A stretch of 11,524 bases of DNA from Baffinella frigidus (GCA_026770585.1 MU646399.1:757042-768565); one strand, 5' to 3'. Counted from the stretch's first letter, positions 1 to 6,791 are shown. Notes: generated by a model from the sequence alone, not told the origin. Numbers and translations are program-made.

Positions 1-35
<35 letters not shown>

Positions 36-58
36 GAGAGAGAGAGAGAGAAAGAAGG
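1..58. repeat. G34 homopolymer followed by AG repeat
   Basis: The window opens with 34 consecutive G, then eight AG dinucleotides, then an A-rich purine stretch. This is a low-complexity purine tract with no coding content. A pure G run of this length could be a genuine microsatellite or a contig-edge sequencing or gap artefact. The sequence alone cannot separate these. Confidence 0.9.
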
Positions 59-227
59 ATGGTGACGCGACAGGTTGGGCCACTTGACGCACCCTCGCAC
101 TTATTCACTCTTGTTCACTTTATTTGAAAGAGGAAAAGCACGGCACAGAATGAAGGCGAGGTTAGGAAAGCACTCGCACGAAGGAGTGACCGTGGTCGCA
201 TTCTTGGCGACCGCCTCCAGAACCGTG

Positions 228-369
228 CTTATCCGGGGAAACCTATTTTTCTTTAGTTTGATGGCGAGGAAAATTACTACATAAATGCTTTAATATTACT
301 AATAAGAACGAATTGTGTAGTAATTTTCCTTGCCATCAAACTAAAGAAAAATAGGTTTCCCCGGATAAG
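228..369. mobile_element. Foldback (MITE-like) element with 54-bp arms
   Basis: The arm at 228-281 is the reverse complement of 316-369 with a single mismatch (GCGAGGA against GCAAGGA), around a 34-base AT-rich loop. The arms begin CTTATCCGGGGAAACC and end at TACTACA beside the loop. It is AT-richer than its surroundings and has no coding capacity, as expected of a non-autonomous foldback transposon. No clear target-site duplication is visible. The near-identity of the arms implies recent origin or ongoing arm-to-arm gene conversion. The 158 bases before it (70-227) hold nothing recognisable. Confidence 0.85.
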
Positions 370-720
370 TGCAGCTCTGCCGCGATTGCCCCCTTTCATG
401 CTTCCAACACGCCCACACCGAATTACATGCGCAGCCGACTCTTCCAATTCATTTTGATTTGGTTCAGTGAGACTAAAACAAGTTTTACACCACAGGTTAT
501 GGACCGGGCGGCGGGGCGCTTCCTCCCGTGCGTCCGCGAAGGCCTCTCGAAACGCACCGCTTCGCACTCGCCTCACTCCGAGCTGTAAGGACGGGCCCGC
601 CTCGGGACAAGATGATGGGCCCGCCTCGGGACAGGATACTTGGGCATTGGAGCCCTTTCGTTTGGCGGAGGAGGGCCTGTCCGAGCCTCCATCCACACAC
701 GCCACGCTCCACTCGAGAGC
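370..720. other. Gene-free stretch with a 24-base tandem duplication
   Basis: No gene is supportable here. The one structured feature is a direct repeat of period 24: 591-610 and 615-634 match at 18 of 20 bases (core GGGCCCGCCTCGGGACA). In one plus frame it reads DGPASGQD twice. The surrounding open frame runs straight into a foldback element at 725 and has no recognisable domain, so a coding role is doubtful. Confidence 0.5.
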
Positions 721-724
721 TGTA

Positions 725-836
725 CAGGGGTACCTCGCTCATAAGAAACCTACTCCCCCTAGGACCCTACAGTAGGCCTATGCCTAGGGCCCTATGGTGG
801 ACCTAGGGGGTTGGGTGTTTCTCATGAGCGAGGTAC
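725..836. mobile_element. F1 foldback element, copy 1
   Basis: Terminal inverted repeats at 730-749 (GTACCTCGCTCATAAGAAAC) and 817-836 match as reverse complements with one mismatch. The interior contains CCTAGGACCCTACAGTAGG and GGGCCCTATGGTGGACCTAGG, which can also fold back. The right end reads ATGAGCGAGGTAC outward, so the element creates artificial start codons. It is separated by about 20 bases (a repeat of GAGGTACAGGGGTACCTC) from copy 2. There is no coding capacity, and it is inferred to be a MITE-like element. Confidence 0.85.
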
Positions 837-856
837 AGGGGTACCTCGGCGAGGTA

Positions 857-960
857 CAGGGGTACCTCGCTCATAAGAAACGACCACCCCCCTAGGACCA
901 CCATAGGGCCCTACTGTAGGGTCCTAGGGGGCGTTGGTTCCTTATGAGCGAGGTACCCCT
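857..960. mobile_element. F1 foldback element, copy 2 (opposite orientation)
   Basis: It has the same terminal repeats as copy 1 (863-881 and about 936-955), but the asymmetric interior is the reverse complement of copy 1: it runs CCACCATAGGGCCCTACTGTAGGGTCC where copy 1 runs the other way. The two copies therefore sit almost tail to tail. Its right terminus (ATGAGCGAGGTACCCCT) abuts the F3 element starting at 961 with no spacer, giving a compound cluster of three foldbacks in about 340 bases. Confidence 0.85.
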
Positions 961-1062
961 ATCCCTTAAGTGACCAGTAGGCTCATACGCCCTACCGTAG
1001 GGCCATAGGACCTGCCCAGGGCTTCCGCGGGCGATTATTCGCCCGTTGGTCACTTAAGGGAT
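961..1062. mobile_element. F3 foldback element, copy A
   Basis: It has a perfect 16-bp terminal inverted repeat: ATCCCTTAAGTGACCA at 961-976 and its reverse complement at 1047-1062. Near the right end lies an internal hairpin, CGGGCGA-TTAT-TCGCCCG, at 1028-1045. The length is 102 bases, and it is paralogous to the 103-base copy at 1990-2092. It has no coding capacity. It directly abuts the F1 copy to its left. Confidence 0.88.
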
Positions 1063-1135
1063 AGGCGGCAGATGCGCGGCAGGGCCCGAATCGGAGACGA
1101 TCCGGCATTCTGCCGTGCATGTCGAGACGAGCCGC

Positions 1136-1220
1136 CAAGTATGTATGTATGTAAGGAAAATGTAAATATGAAAGACAAGTGTACATGTATTTGCGAGCTG
1201 ATTGTCTCAGCCCCTCGATA
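1136..1220. repeat. Dispersed non-coding repeat, copy 1 (pairs with 2484-2590)
   Basis: This GTATGTATGTA-rich segment contains GACAAGTGTACATGTA and ends near CAGCCCCTCGA. It matches 2484-2590 in the same orientation, most closely over the last 45 bases (about 37 of 45 by eye). The function is unknown. It may be part of a larger ancestral duplication, since F1 pieces lie beside both copies. Confidence 0.65.
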
Positions 1221-1261
1221 CCCGCGGAAACGCATAGCGGGGAAGGGGGGGGGCGGAGCGT

Positions 1262-1311
1262 TCAGGGGTACCTCGCTCATACCCCCCCCTCCCCCCCCGA
1301 GGACCACTTTC
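1262..1311. mobile_element. Truncated F1 terminal fragment at the edge of a telomere-like array
   Basis: CAGGGGTACCTCGCTCAT at 1263-1280 is the left end of the F1 element. It then breaks into a C-rich run (ACCCCCCCCTCCCCCCCC) and GAGGACCACTTTC before the heptamer array begins. The right half of the element is absent, so it looks truncated at the junction with the repeat array. Confidence 0.7.
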
Positions 1312-1407
1312 GGGTTTAGGGTTTAGGGTTTAGAGGATAGGGGTTGGGGTTCAGAGTTTAGGGGTTTAGGGTCTAGGGTTTAGGATTTGGGGTTGAGGGT
1401 TTAGGGT

Positions 1408-1453
<46 letters not shown>

Positions 1454-1483
1454 GGTTTAGTTTTTAAGGTTTAGGGTTTAGGG
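1312..1483 (+). repeat. Interstitial telomere-like array, TTTAGGG with a TTGAGGG block
   Basis: Degenerate heptamers of the plant/alga telomere type TTTAGGG fill this span, with TTGAGGG repeated without interruption over roughly 1407-1455. The G-rich strand is the plus strand. Orientation and interruption indicate an interstitial block rather than a chromosome end. The block of one variant unit points to local expansion of that variant. Confidence 0.9.
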
Positions 1484-1989
1484 TATCAAGTCGGCCCCTC
1501 GTTCTCAAATTCAGACCACGCAGGTGTCGAATCTGTTTTTGTACACGAGGTATCCCTGCCGTAACATTCGCGGGGCTCTGTGCGGCTCATGCGTGGGGCT
1601 TATCAGGAATGTCGCTGCCCGCCTGCCCAGTACCGACTCTTTTCCTGTGAAGCTACTCAGAGGGGCACCACCCTCCACCCAGGACCTCCGAGAGAGAGAG
1701 AGAGCGACCCACTTTGGGCTGCAACTTACATGACCTTTAGGTCCTGTAGGTTCTTCGAGCTCCCAACATAGGCGGACACCGGAACCGGTTCTGTAGAAAG
1801 GCCATGCTTCCGTTCGGATCACATCAAGCCCCCCTGTACAGAGGATCGCGGCAGAACCGGCTACATGCAGGGGGCGCTAAGTCGCTCTCGGGGGGGTGTC
1901 TCTTCAGGGCGTGTATCTCGTTTGTAAACCGGACCGGACACCCCACAGCTGAAGCAGAAACGCAGCGAGCGTGCTGATGAGGAACAGCC
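1484..1989. other. Gene-free stretch
   Basis: No gene, RNA or element could be supported here. Short open frames exist on both strands, but none has a recognisable domain or a convincing start and splice context. The only local structure is a short GA run near 1690-1704. A minus-strand frame at 1511-1822 is the longest opening and carries no recognisable motif. Confidence 0.5.
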
Positions 1990-2092
1990 ATCCTTCAAGT
2001 GGCCAGCAGGCCCATACGCCCAACCGTAGGGCCCGAGGACCTGCATAGGACCTCCTGGCAGTCAAATTTGACGGCCTCGCTACTTAAGGGAT
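1990..2092. mobile_element. F3 foldback element, copy B
   Basis: It is homologous to 961-1062. The left end ATCCTTCAAGTGGCCA corresponds to ATCCCTTAAGTGACCA, the shared body includes CATACGCCC, ACCGTAGGGCC and GGACCTGC, and the right end is ACTTAAGGGAT. Instead of the CGGGCGA hairpin of copy A it carries a different palindrome, GTCAAATTTGAC, at 2061-2072 in the equivalent place. The left terminal repeat is more eroded than in copy A. Confidence 0.8.
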
Positions 2093-2358
2093 AGTCGTAG
2101 CAACCTCGAGCACCCCCATCAAATTTGGCAACAGCATGCCCTGGCAACCTCAGTCAGCAACCTGCGGCCTCTCGCCACGCTTTCCATCTCCCATGTTTCT
2201 CGACTGTCCCAAACCTGTTTCCAACGTGTGCCGGTGATTCAAAAAGGAAGCTCCACCTTCGTGTGCATCCTACAGAGAGCCCCTGCCCCTCACTCACGGC
2301 CCATGATCTTCCGGCTCCACATTCTGCCAATCTACCAACCAGGCGCCAAGTATGTATG
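2093..2358. other. Gene-free stretch
   Basis: C- and T-rich sequence with short open frames on both strands. None is recognisable as a gene. It ends in GCCAAGTATGTATGTA, which also occurs at 1133-1148 and is the flank into which an F1 copy appears to have inserted. Confidence 0.45.
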
Positions 2359-2478
2359 TACAGGGACCCCTCACTCAAAAGAGCTGCCCCCCCCCCCAGG
2401 ACCCTACAGTAGGCCTACGCCTAGGGTCCTGGTTGTCCTAGGGGGGGTCAGTTTCTCATGAGCGAGGTACCCCTGTAC
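2359..2478. mobile_element. F1 foldback element, copy 3
   Basis: The interior (AGGACCCTACAGTAGGCCTA, CGCCTAGGGTCCTGG) and right terminus (GTTTCTCATGAGCGAGGTAC at 2451-2470) match F1 copy 1 in the same orientation. The left terminal repeat is degenerate (CAGGGACCCCTCACTCAAAA). Both ends run out into GTACA/TGTAC. It lies between the dispersed-repeat flank at 2349 and its continuation at 2484, consistent with insertion into that sequence. Confidence 0.8.
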
Positions 2479-2483
2479 ACTGT

Positions 2484-2590
2484 AAGCGAAGTATGTACCG
2501 GTACAGTATGTATGTACGAAAAGTGTACACGTACATGTAAGGCAAGTGTACATGTAATTGTGAGCCGATTGCCTGAGCCACTCGACAGCC
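2484..2590. repeat. Dispersed non-coding repeat, copy 2 (pairs with 1136-1220)
   Basis: It shares GTATGTATGTA, CAAGTGTACATGTA, the run ending GATTGCCTGAGCCACTCGA, and overall order with 1136-1220, but is about 20 bases longer because of an extra GTACC/GTACAC-containing stretch. It lies just beyond the proteasome poly(A) signal, so it may overlap the transcript end. Confidence 0.65.
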
Positions 2591-2611
2591 CTCGCCCCCC
2601 TGAGAGAGACC

Positions 2612-2617
2612 TTTATT
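2612..2617 (-). promoter_or_regulatory. Poly(A) signal AATAAA of PSMA6
   Basis: The minus strand reads AATAAA here, 109 bases after the PSMA6 stop codon and followed by GGTCTCTCTC. Its position and strand suit the 3' end of the PSMA6 transcript and imply a 3' UTR of roughly 110-140 bases. No other AATAAA on this strand competes between the stop codon and this site. Confidence 0.6.
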
Positions 2618-2725
2618 GATACCAACCTGGCCACGATGCATCCCCCCCCACGGAGGCTAGGTTCGTCTGGAACCTGGAGAGGCCACACACACTCCACACA
2701 CGTGGTGCATGAAGGGCGACGCCCA

Positions 2726-5118
2726 TTAGTCCCGCTCGGAGATAGCGACGAGGTGCCGCTCGATTTCTGCCTCGTCAAGCTGACGGAAGCGCCCGAGGTG
2801 CTCCTTGTCGCCGCCGGCAACCCCCACCTGCCAAGCGCCAGACCCGCTCAGCCCCAGAGACGCTTCCGACCTGGCGCCAAAAAGCTTGTGCGCAGCGAGG
2901 ATCAATGGGACGAGTGAGCCCCGATCGCACAGCTGGCGCCCCACGCGTTCCAAACAAAGAAGAAGCGCTCACATTCCATGATTCGAGCGCGGCTCGCAGG
3001 CATGGGCGACTTCCCAGAGCAAGGGCACTGAGTGTGTCACGACCCAAGCCAAGTTTGCAAATGAGGTGGCCTGGGATGTGCTGGCAGTGTGCAAAGAGAG
3101 TCCGTGCGCTGGCCTCGCTGGCTGAATCTGTGCTGGGGAGCCCCTGGTTCGATCCGCACTGTGAGACGCAAGTGGGATCCAAGCGGGATTCGAGCAGCCG
3201 CACCTCGATATCCGTGGCCTTGAAGTCCGCCGAGAGGGTTGACTGCAGCACCTGCAGACACTTTCCAGCTTAGAAAACAGGAGTTTCGCAGCAAGGCAAG
3301 CCACGATTGCGGTGGGGTCTCGAGGATACCACTGAAGCACAGAGACGTTGGAAGTTGCTGCGACCTAGCAGTACTCTGGGTTGGCGTCCGGGCACCACCG
3401 CTTGTTTTGGGGCGCACTTGATCCAAAACGCGCATACCCCAACCCCAACCCTCCCACACACATCGAGGGTTGGGGTCTCGGCATTTCGCAGCACTCTAAT
3501 TACTGATTGCCGGAGCACCCTACAGCATTGAATTCCCCAGGACCCTCCGGAACCACGAAATGAAGTTGATGCCGACAAGGTTGCCCACCCGCATCCATCT
3601 GCTTGGACGAGAAAGGAAACGGGGACCGACCTGGATAGCCATCTGGACGGTCTCGTCGTAGGACAGCTGCGGGCCGCTCTTGAGCTTCTTCTCCAGCATG
3701 TTGTGCGCCTCCAGATCCTTCGTCCCCTGCAAACCCCGACCGCCAGTCCATTTTTAGGAGACCATACCCGGACCATATCGTGCATTTGTTAGGAGACCAT
3801 ACCGTGTATTTTAAGAGGCCATATCGTCTTTTTTACGAGGCCGTGCTGTCTAGTTTTCACGGACAGTTATCATTTGGAGTATTTGTTGAGGACGTAAATG
3901 CCTACCGCCAGCTGATGATCTGTGTTATTAATATTTTCACAGCGTGCTGTGCTCACAGGTGGTAGTGCTCAGAGGTCGAGCAGCAACACGCTCAGTCTGA
4001 ATGCCCACTACTTGGCTATCTGGAGGGGCTCGCAGCGACTCTCGAGCTCATGAGAATGTATAATTTGTAAAGACATCTGAACCACACCCTTGCTCGAATT
4101 GTGCAATTGCTTCGTGTTTCGAGCCCAGGACCGCGCTGCTACGGTTCAAGCTGCTGCCAGCGCGCTCCAACCTGCGAGCTGTGCATCTCCTGACGGCTCT
4201 GCACGTGCCAGACCATGGACATCACGCACATGGACAGCCAGAGGTTGCCAGGGCTAGCAACATCAAATCCGACCAGCGTTGGAAGCTCGCCCGCCCTTAC
4301 GGCCCAGTCTCTGCTCGCTGGAGGCTCGCGTGAACCGCCCCCCCCCCTCGACACAGACACCACCCGCATGGAGGCCAGCGGGGTCAGGGGCGCACCGCGG
4401 CCGTAGCCTTGTACCCGAGGAAATGCCCAGCCGGGTCGCACATGTACAGCTGCGGCCCCTTCTCCTCGTCCATGCCGCAGAGGATCATGTTCACCCCGTA
4501 CGGGCGCATGCCCGCGTGTTGCGTGTACACCTGGTTCATGTCCGCCACCCGCTTGGCCAGCACCTCAGGCGGCATGTCGTACCCGTACTTGTAGCGGAAG
4601 TTGCCCGCCTCATTGCGAACGCGCTGCACCTGTGCCCGCGCGTCGGCCTGGTGCCCCGTCTGCACGCATCCAATCGTGTCGGTGATCTTGTACATGTGCG
4701 TCACGGACGACGGGTCCAGCAGCTTGTCCTGCGAGTGCCCCTGCGCAACCTTCTTTTGTGTGACAAGGCACACGCTGTCGACGCCCCGCACCCCGACAGT
4801 CGTGATCCCCGCAGCCTTCACCGCCTTAAACGCATACTCTGCCACCCCACACGCCACACCCAGCCCGTCAGCATAGATTCCCACAAACTACACCCCCGCC
4901 GTCCCTAATCCGTCCCAGCCCCGCCTACCCGCTCGCCACGGGCTCCCAGCGGGTTTGAAGCGGGAAGCTGGCGTCCTGAGAAGAGAAGCGGGCTCCCGCC
5001 CGCGGAAACGCACAGCGGGGGGGGGAGGGATTCGGAGCGCACCGATCTGGTAGAGCCTGCCTTCCGGGGAGAAGACGGTGATGAGCCGGTCGTACCCCGA
5101 GGAGCTGTTTCTCGACAT
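2726..5118 (-). CDS. PSMA6: 20S proteasome alpha subunit (PSMA6/alpha1), five exons
   Basis: This is a non-catalytic subunit of the outer alpha ring of the 20S proteasome, which gates entry of unfolded proteins in cytosol and nucleus. Exons in transcript order are 5043-5118, 4396-4838, 3631-3726, 3204-3251 and 2726-2827 (76, 443, 96, 48 and 102 nt). They join in frame to 254 residues plus TAA; human PSMA6 has 246. The first intron splits a Glu codon (phase 1) and the other three are phase 0. All introns are GT-AG. The N-terminus, [20 protein letters not shown] across the first junction, is the proteasome alpha signature. Later family blocks are [72 protein letters not shown] and the C-terminal HLVAISERD. 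The start ATG has A at -3. Six residues (AQGHSQ) stand where the family usually has one Pro, between KKV and DKLL. Identity is certain by motif recall; exon ends are predicted. Confidence 0.96.
2828..3203 (-). other. PSMA6 intron 4
   Basis: It is 376 bases, with donor GAG|GTGCGG after KATDIE and acceptor GGCAG| before [11 protein letters not shown]. Removing it restores the family sequence across the junction (DIE|VGVA). Nothing else is recognisable inside; open frames on either strand within it are unsupported. Confidence 0.9.
3252..3630 (-). other. PSMA6 intron 3
   Basis: It is 379 bases, with donor CAG|GTCGGT and acceptor TCTGCAG|, phase 0. Within it, CCCAACCCCAACCC at 3438-3451 and GAGGGTTGGGGT at 3465-3476 form a short inverted pair around CACACACATC. 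No embedded gene is seen. Confidence 0.88.
3727..4395 (-). other. PSMA6 intron 2, with internal degenerate tandem repeat
   Basis: It is 669 bases, with donor GCG|GTGCGC after KATAA and acceptor TTTGCAG| before [10 protein letters not shown], phase 0. It contains a degenerate tandem repeat at about 3756-3857 and is otherwise unremarkable. It is the longest intron of the gene and the most likely to hold inserted material. Confidence 0.88.
3756..3857. repeat. Degenerate ~22-base tandem repeat in PSMA6 intron 2
   Basis: Four or five diverged units related to AGGAGACCATACCGTGTATT occur: AGGAGACCATACC, GGACCATATCGTGCATTTGTT, AGGAGACCATACCGTGTATTTT, AGAGGCCATATCGTCTTTTTT and ACGAGGCCGTGCTGTC. The spacing is about 21-23 bases. 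Similarity falls toward the right end. Confidence 0.65.
4839..5042 (-). other. PSMA6 intron 1
   Basis: It is 204 bases, with donor ATCG|GTGCGC and acceptor GGCAG|AG. It is phase 1, splitting the Glu codon of the QIEYAFKA motif. It contains CCCGCGGAAACGCACAGCGG, also found with one difference at 1219-1240 upstream of a C-rich F1 fragment. This is a small dispersed repeat shared between the intron and the intergenic region. Confidence 0.9.
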
Positions 5119-5416
5119 GGTGCGCTCAGGACACCTGTGTACTTTCCAAGGGCTCCAATGCCCGGTTGACTGATCCAAAAGTGGTCCACTTAAATTCTGA
5201 TGGTCAAAAGCTGTGAGGCAAGTAAAGTGGACAACGTTTCGAAAGTCATTTGTTTTGACCAGTTTTGTGATGACATTTGAGAAATCTCTACTTTTGGAGT
5301 GTGGAACGTTCTGCGGACAAGAAGATTGCTGCGGACAAGGCCTCACAATAAGGCTTCACAGAGCTTTGTTCGGGACACTGTGAGGTCTTGTCCTCAGCAT
5401 TCTTCCGCCCCGGGGG
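5119..5416. promoter_or_regulatory. Shared upstream region between PSMA6 and the PDZ gene
   Basis: The two predicted ATGs face away from each other across 298 bases, so this span must hold both 5' UTRs and probably both core promoters. No TATA box at a convincing distance was identified. The inner part (5160-5300) is AT-richer than either gene. Promoter function is inferred from gene layout alone. Confidence 0.5.
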
Positions 5417-5959
5417 ATGATGTTGCTAGCGGCGGCGCTGTGCCTGCTGTCGCTCCCATGCACGGGATCCTCAACGGCGATGCAAAGGTCTGCGTCCCGC
5501 CACTCTCGCGTTCACGAGGCGTGTCCCTCCAAACATTACAGTGTGAAAACTCACTCGTTCATCTCCTGACTATTTTCTGGATGTCGCAGAGAAAGTTTGG
5601 TCTCTGGGGGAGTTCGAGGAGGAGGAGGAGGAGGCCAGAGATGTGAGGCGGTAGCGCGCCTCTTCGCAGGGGAAGTCCCCCCGCGGGACATACCCGGGCT
5701 GCCGCGGTGCGGCGTTTTGGGGGAGAGCGCGTGGGTTGATGAGCTCACTCGGCGCGCGGAGAACATGGAGGCACAAACAGCCACCGCACGGCAAGCAGCG
5801 GAATCTGGCGGCGCGGGTATCGGCGGCGTCGGATTGCTGCTGCGCGCTGACCTCCGAGTGAGCGTCGTGGAACAGTCGAGCTCCGCGCACGGCAAGATCC
5901 TGGCCGGGGACAGGCTTGTGAGCGTGGATGGCGTGGACGTCGTGGGCCTGACAGACCAG
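5417..5959 (+). CDS. Predicted secreted or organelle-targeted PDZ-domain protein, first two exons (3' end not found)
   Basis: Exon 1 (5417-5487) starts MMLLAAALCLLSLPCTGSST and then AMQ: a hydrophobic signal peptide with a plausible cleavage after STA. A GT donor at 5488 and the acceptor ATGTCGCAG at 5581-5589, preceded by CTGAC and a T-rich stretch, define a 102-base intron. The codon AG|A is completed in frame (phase 2). Exon 2 (5590-5959) encodes a Gly-rich stretch, a possible short helix (WVDELTRRAENMEAQ), then a PDZ core: GIGGVGLLL, VSVVEQSSSAHG, ILAGDRLVSVDGVDVVGLTD. GIGGVG is the carboxylate-binding-loop region and GDRLVSVDG the classic PDZ turn. Exon 2 ends CAG|GTGCCC in phase 0. The remaining PDZ strand and helix must lie further on, and no downstream exon is proven. 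If the organism has a complex plastid, the signal peptide could be half of a bipartite targeting sequence. PDZ call is strong; exon 1 linkage is inferred. Confidence 0.62.
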
Positions 5960-6323
5960 GTGCCCCCCCCCAATCTGTGGCGTGTAGGTGCGGGGGAAGG
6001 GGGGATGCGAGGGATAGTTGTTAGTGGGAGCAAGACCCTTGGTGGCCCGGCGCAGGTTCGCGACTGGGGATGGAGGCTTTTCAAATTGGTCATTGCGCCT
6101 GCCTGTCTTCCAGGGCCTTTCTGCCGCTGGATCTCACCCCCCACACAGAAGACGTACCTCCTGAGGATCGATCACACATTGGGACATCGATCAAGCGGTA
6201 ACCACACGGTGGGCTTCCACACGAGAACGCTAGATGGGGCTTATTTAAAACCGAAGTGCTTGTAAAAGTGCGAATTTGTGTCCTTAAGTTTGATTTCCTC
6301 AAGGCAAGTTGACTTTCGATACG
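5960..6323. other. Non-coding stretch after PDZ exon 2, probably intronic
   Basis: The open frame of PDZ exon 2 continues to 6265 past the GTGCCC donor, but the read-through loses all PDZ similarity. Just beyond the donor there is a run of C and then G-rich sequence. No second gene is seen. If the PDZ gene continues to the modules beyond 8519, this is the start of an intron longer than 2.5 kb. Confidence 0.45.
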
Positions 6324-6424
6324 TGACTCTGCTCAAATTGCACAGTCAGTCAGGAGGTTACTTTACGTTATCCTGGTACAAATATTTGCAAAACCACATG
6401 TAAATAGGATCCTCCAGCATCCTC
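6324..6424. repeat. F5 dispersed repeat, copy 1, with hairpin
   Basis: An imperfect hairpin (TGACTCTGC / GCACAGTCA, 7-base loop, 6324-6348) is followed at 6365-6424 by sequence shared with 7751-7812: CCTGGTACA, then CCACATGTAAATAGG and CTCCAGCATCCTC. The left flanks also resemble each other (CGATACGTGACT against GAGATACATTACT). Element boundaries are unclear. Confidence 0.55.
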
Positions 6425-6506
6425 GAGTGGTTCGAGGGTTTCGGGACCCCTAGATTTAGCGGTAACGTGACCAAATTTGAATTAGGAAACCCTTAAAGTT
6501 AACTGC

Positions 6507-6555
6507 CCACAGTGTAGATGGACTTTTGATGAAAGGTCCGTAGTCCACTGTGTGG
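6507..6555. repeat. Imperfect hairpin
   Basis: CCACAGTG-(TAGAT)-GGACTTT on the left pairs with AAAGGTCC-(GTAGT)-CCACTGTGTGG on the right around a short TGATG-type loop. It lies just outside the foldback element at 6561-6671 and may be part of a larger nested structure. Confidence 0.5.
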
Positions 6556-6560
6556 AGAGG

Positions 6561-6671
6561 AGACTCCCACATCAGTTGACTAAACAGAGGTGCCCCTGGT
6601 ACAAATCCTGTCCGGTTTAGTCTCACTCCTCGTAAAATTCCTGTCGGGTTAGTCAACCGTGGTGGGACTCT
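6561..6671. mobile_element. Foldback element with internal direct repeat
   Basis: The 22-base ends 6561-6582 (AGACTCCCACATCAGTTGAC...) and 6650-6671 are inverted repeats at 18 of 22 positions. Inside, ACAAATCCTGTCCGGTTTAG at 6601-6620 is directly repeated as AAAATTCCTGTCGGGTTAG at 6634-6652. Inverted ends plus an internal tandem repeat resemble a small foldback transposon. No coding capacity. Confidence 0.6.
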
Positions 6672-6791
6672 CCCTAGGAGCTTCTCAAGTGTGTGTGCCC
6701 CATCAGCCCCCAGCCCCTAGCGCTGCCTCACTCGGGCTTATTCTCAAGTGCTGGGTGTGCGGTACACATCCGTCAACTTCGGAGCGGGAAA

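Noticed and set aside
467-806. Overlapping plus-strand frames containing DGPASGQD repeats and ending in RGTSLIRN-type sequence
   Set aside because: Their C-terminal parts are translations of the F1 transposon end, and no domain or splice structure supports the N-terminal parts.
3140-3166. GGTTCGATCC resembling a tRNA T-loop
   Set aside because: No pairing T stem, acceptor stem or anticodon arm can be assembled around it; it lies inside PSMA6 intron 4.
4279-4908. 209-residue plus-strand open frame
   Set aside because: It lies antisense to PSMA6 exon 2, whose protein is unmistakable. The plus frame is Arg/His/Leu-rich with no domain, typical of the complement of GC-rich coding sequence.
5175-5297. 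Possible weak foldback (CCAAAAGT ... ACTTTTGG) in the shared promoter region
   Set aside because: Only 8 bases match at the ends and the interior pairing is poor; this is within chance for AT-rich sequence.
5643-5669. Possible 27-base mini-intron that would allow a Glu-rich frame (EFEEEEEEARD) upstream of the PDZ
   Set aside because: The Glu frame reaches the donor in phase 0, but the PDZ frame after the acceptor needs two bases to complete a codon. The frames do not join, whereas the Gly-rich frame is continuous and in phase with exon 1.
5551-6144. 197-residue minus-strand open frame, Pro/Ser/Thr-rich
   Set aside because: Antisense shadow of the PDZ exon; low-complexity composition, no domain.
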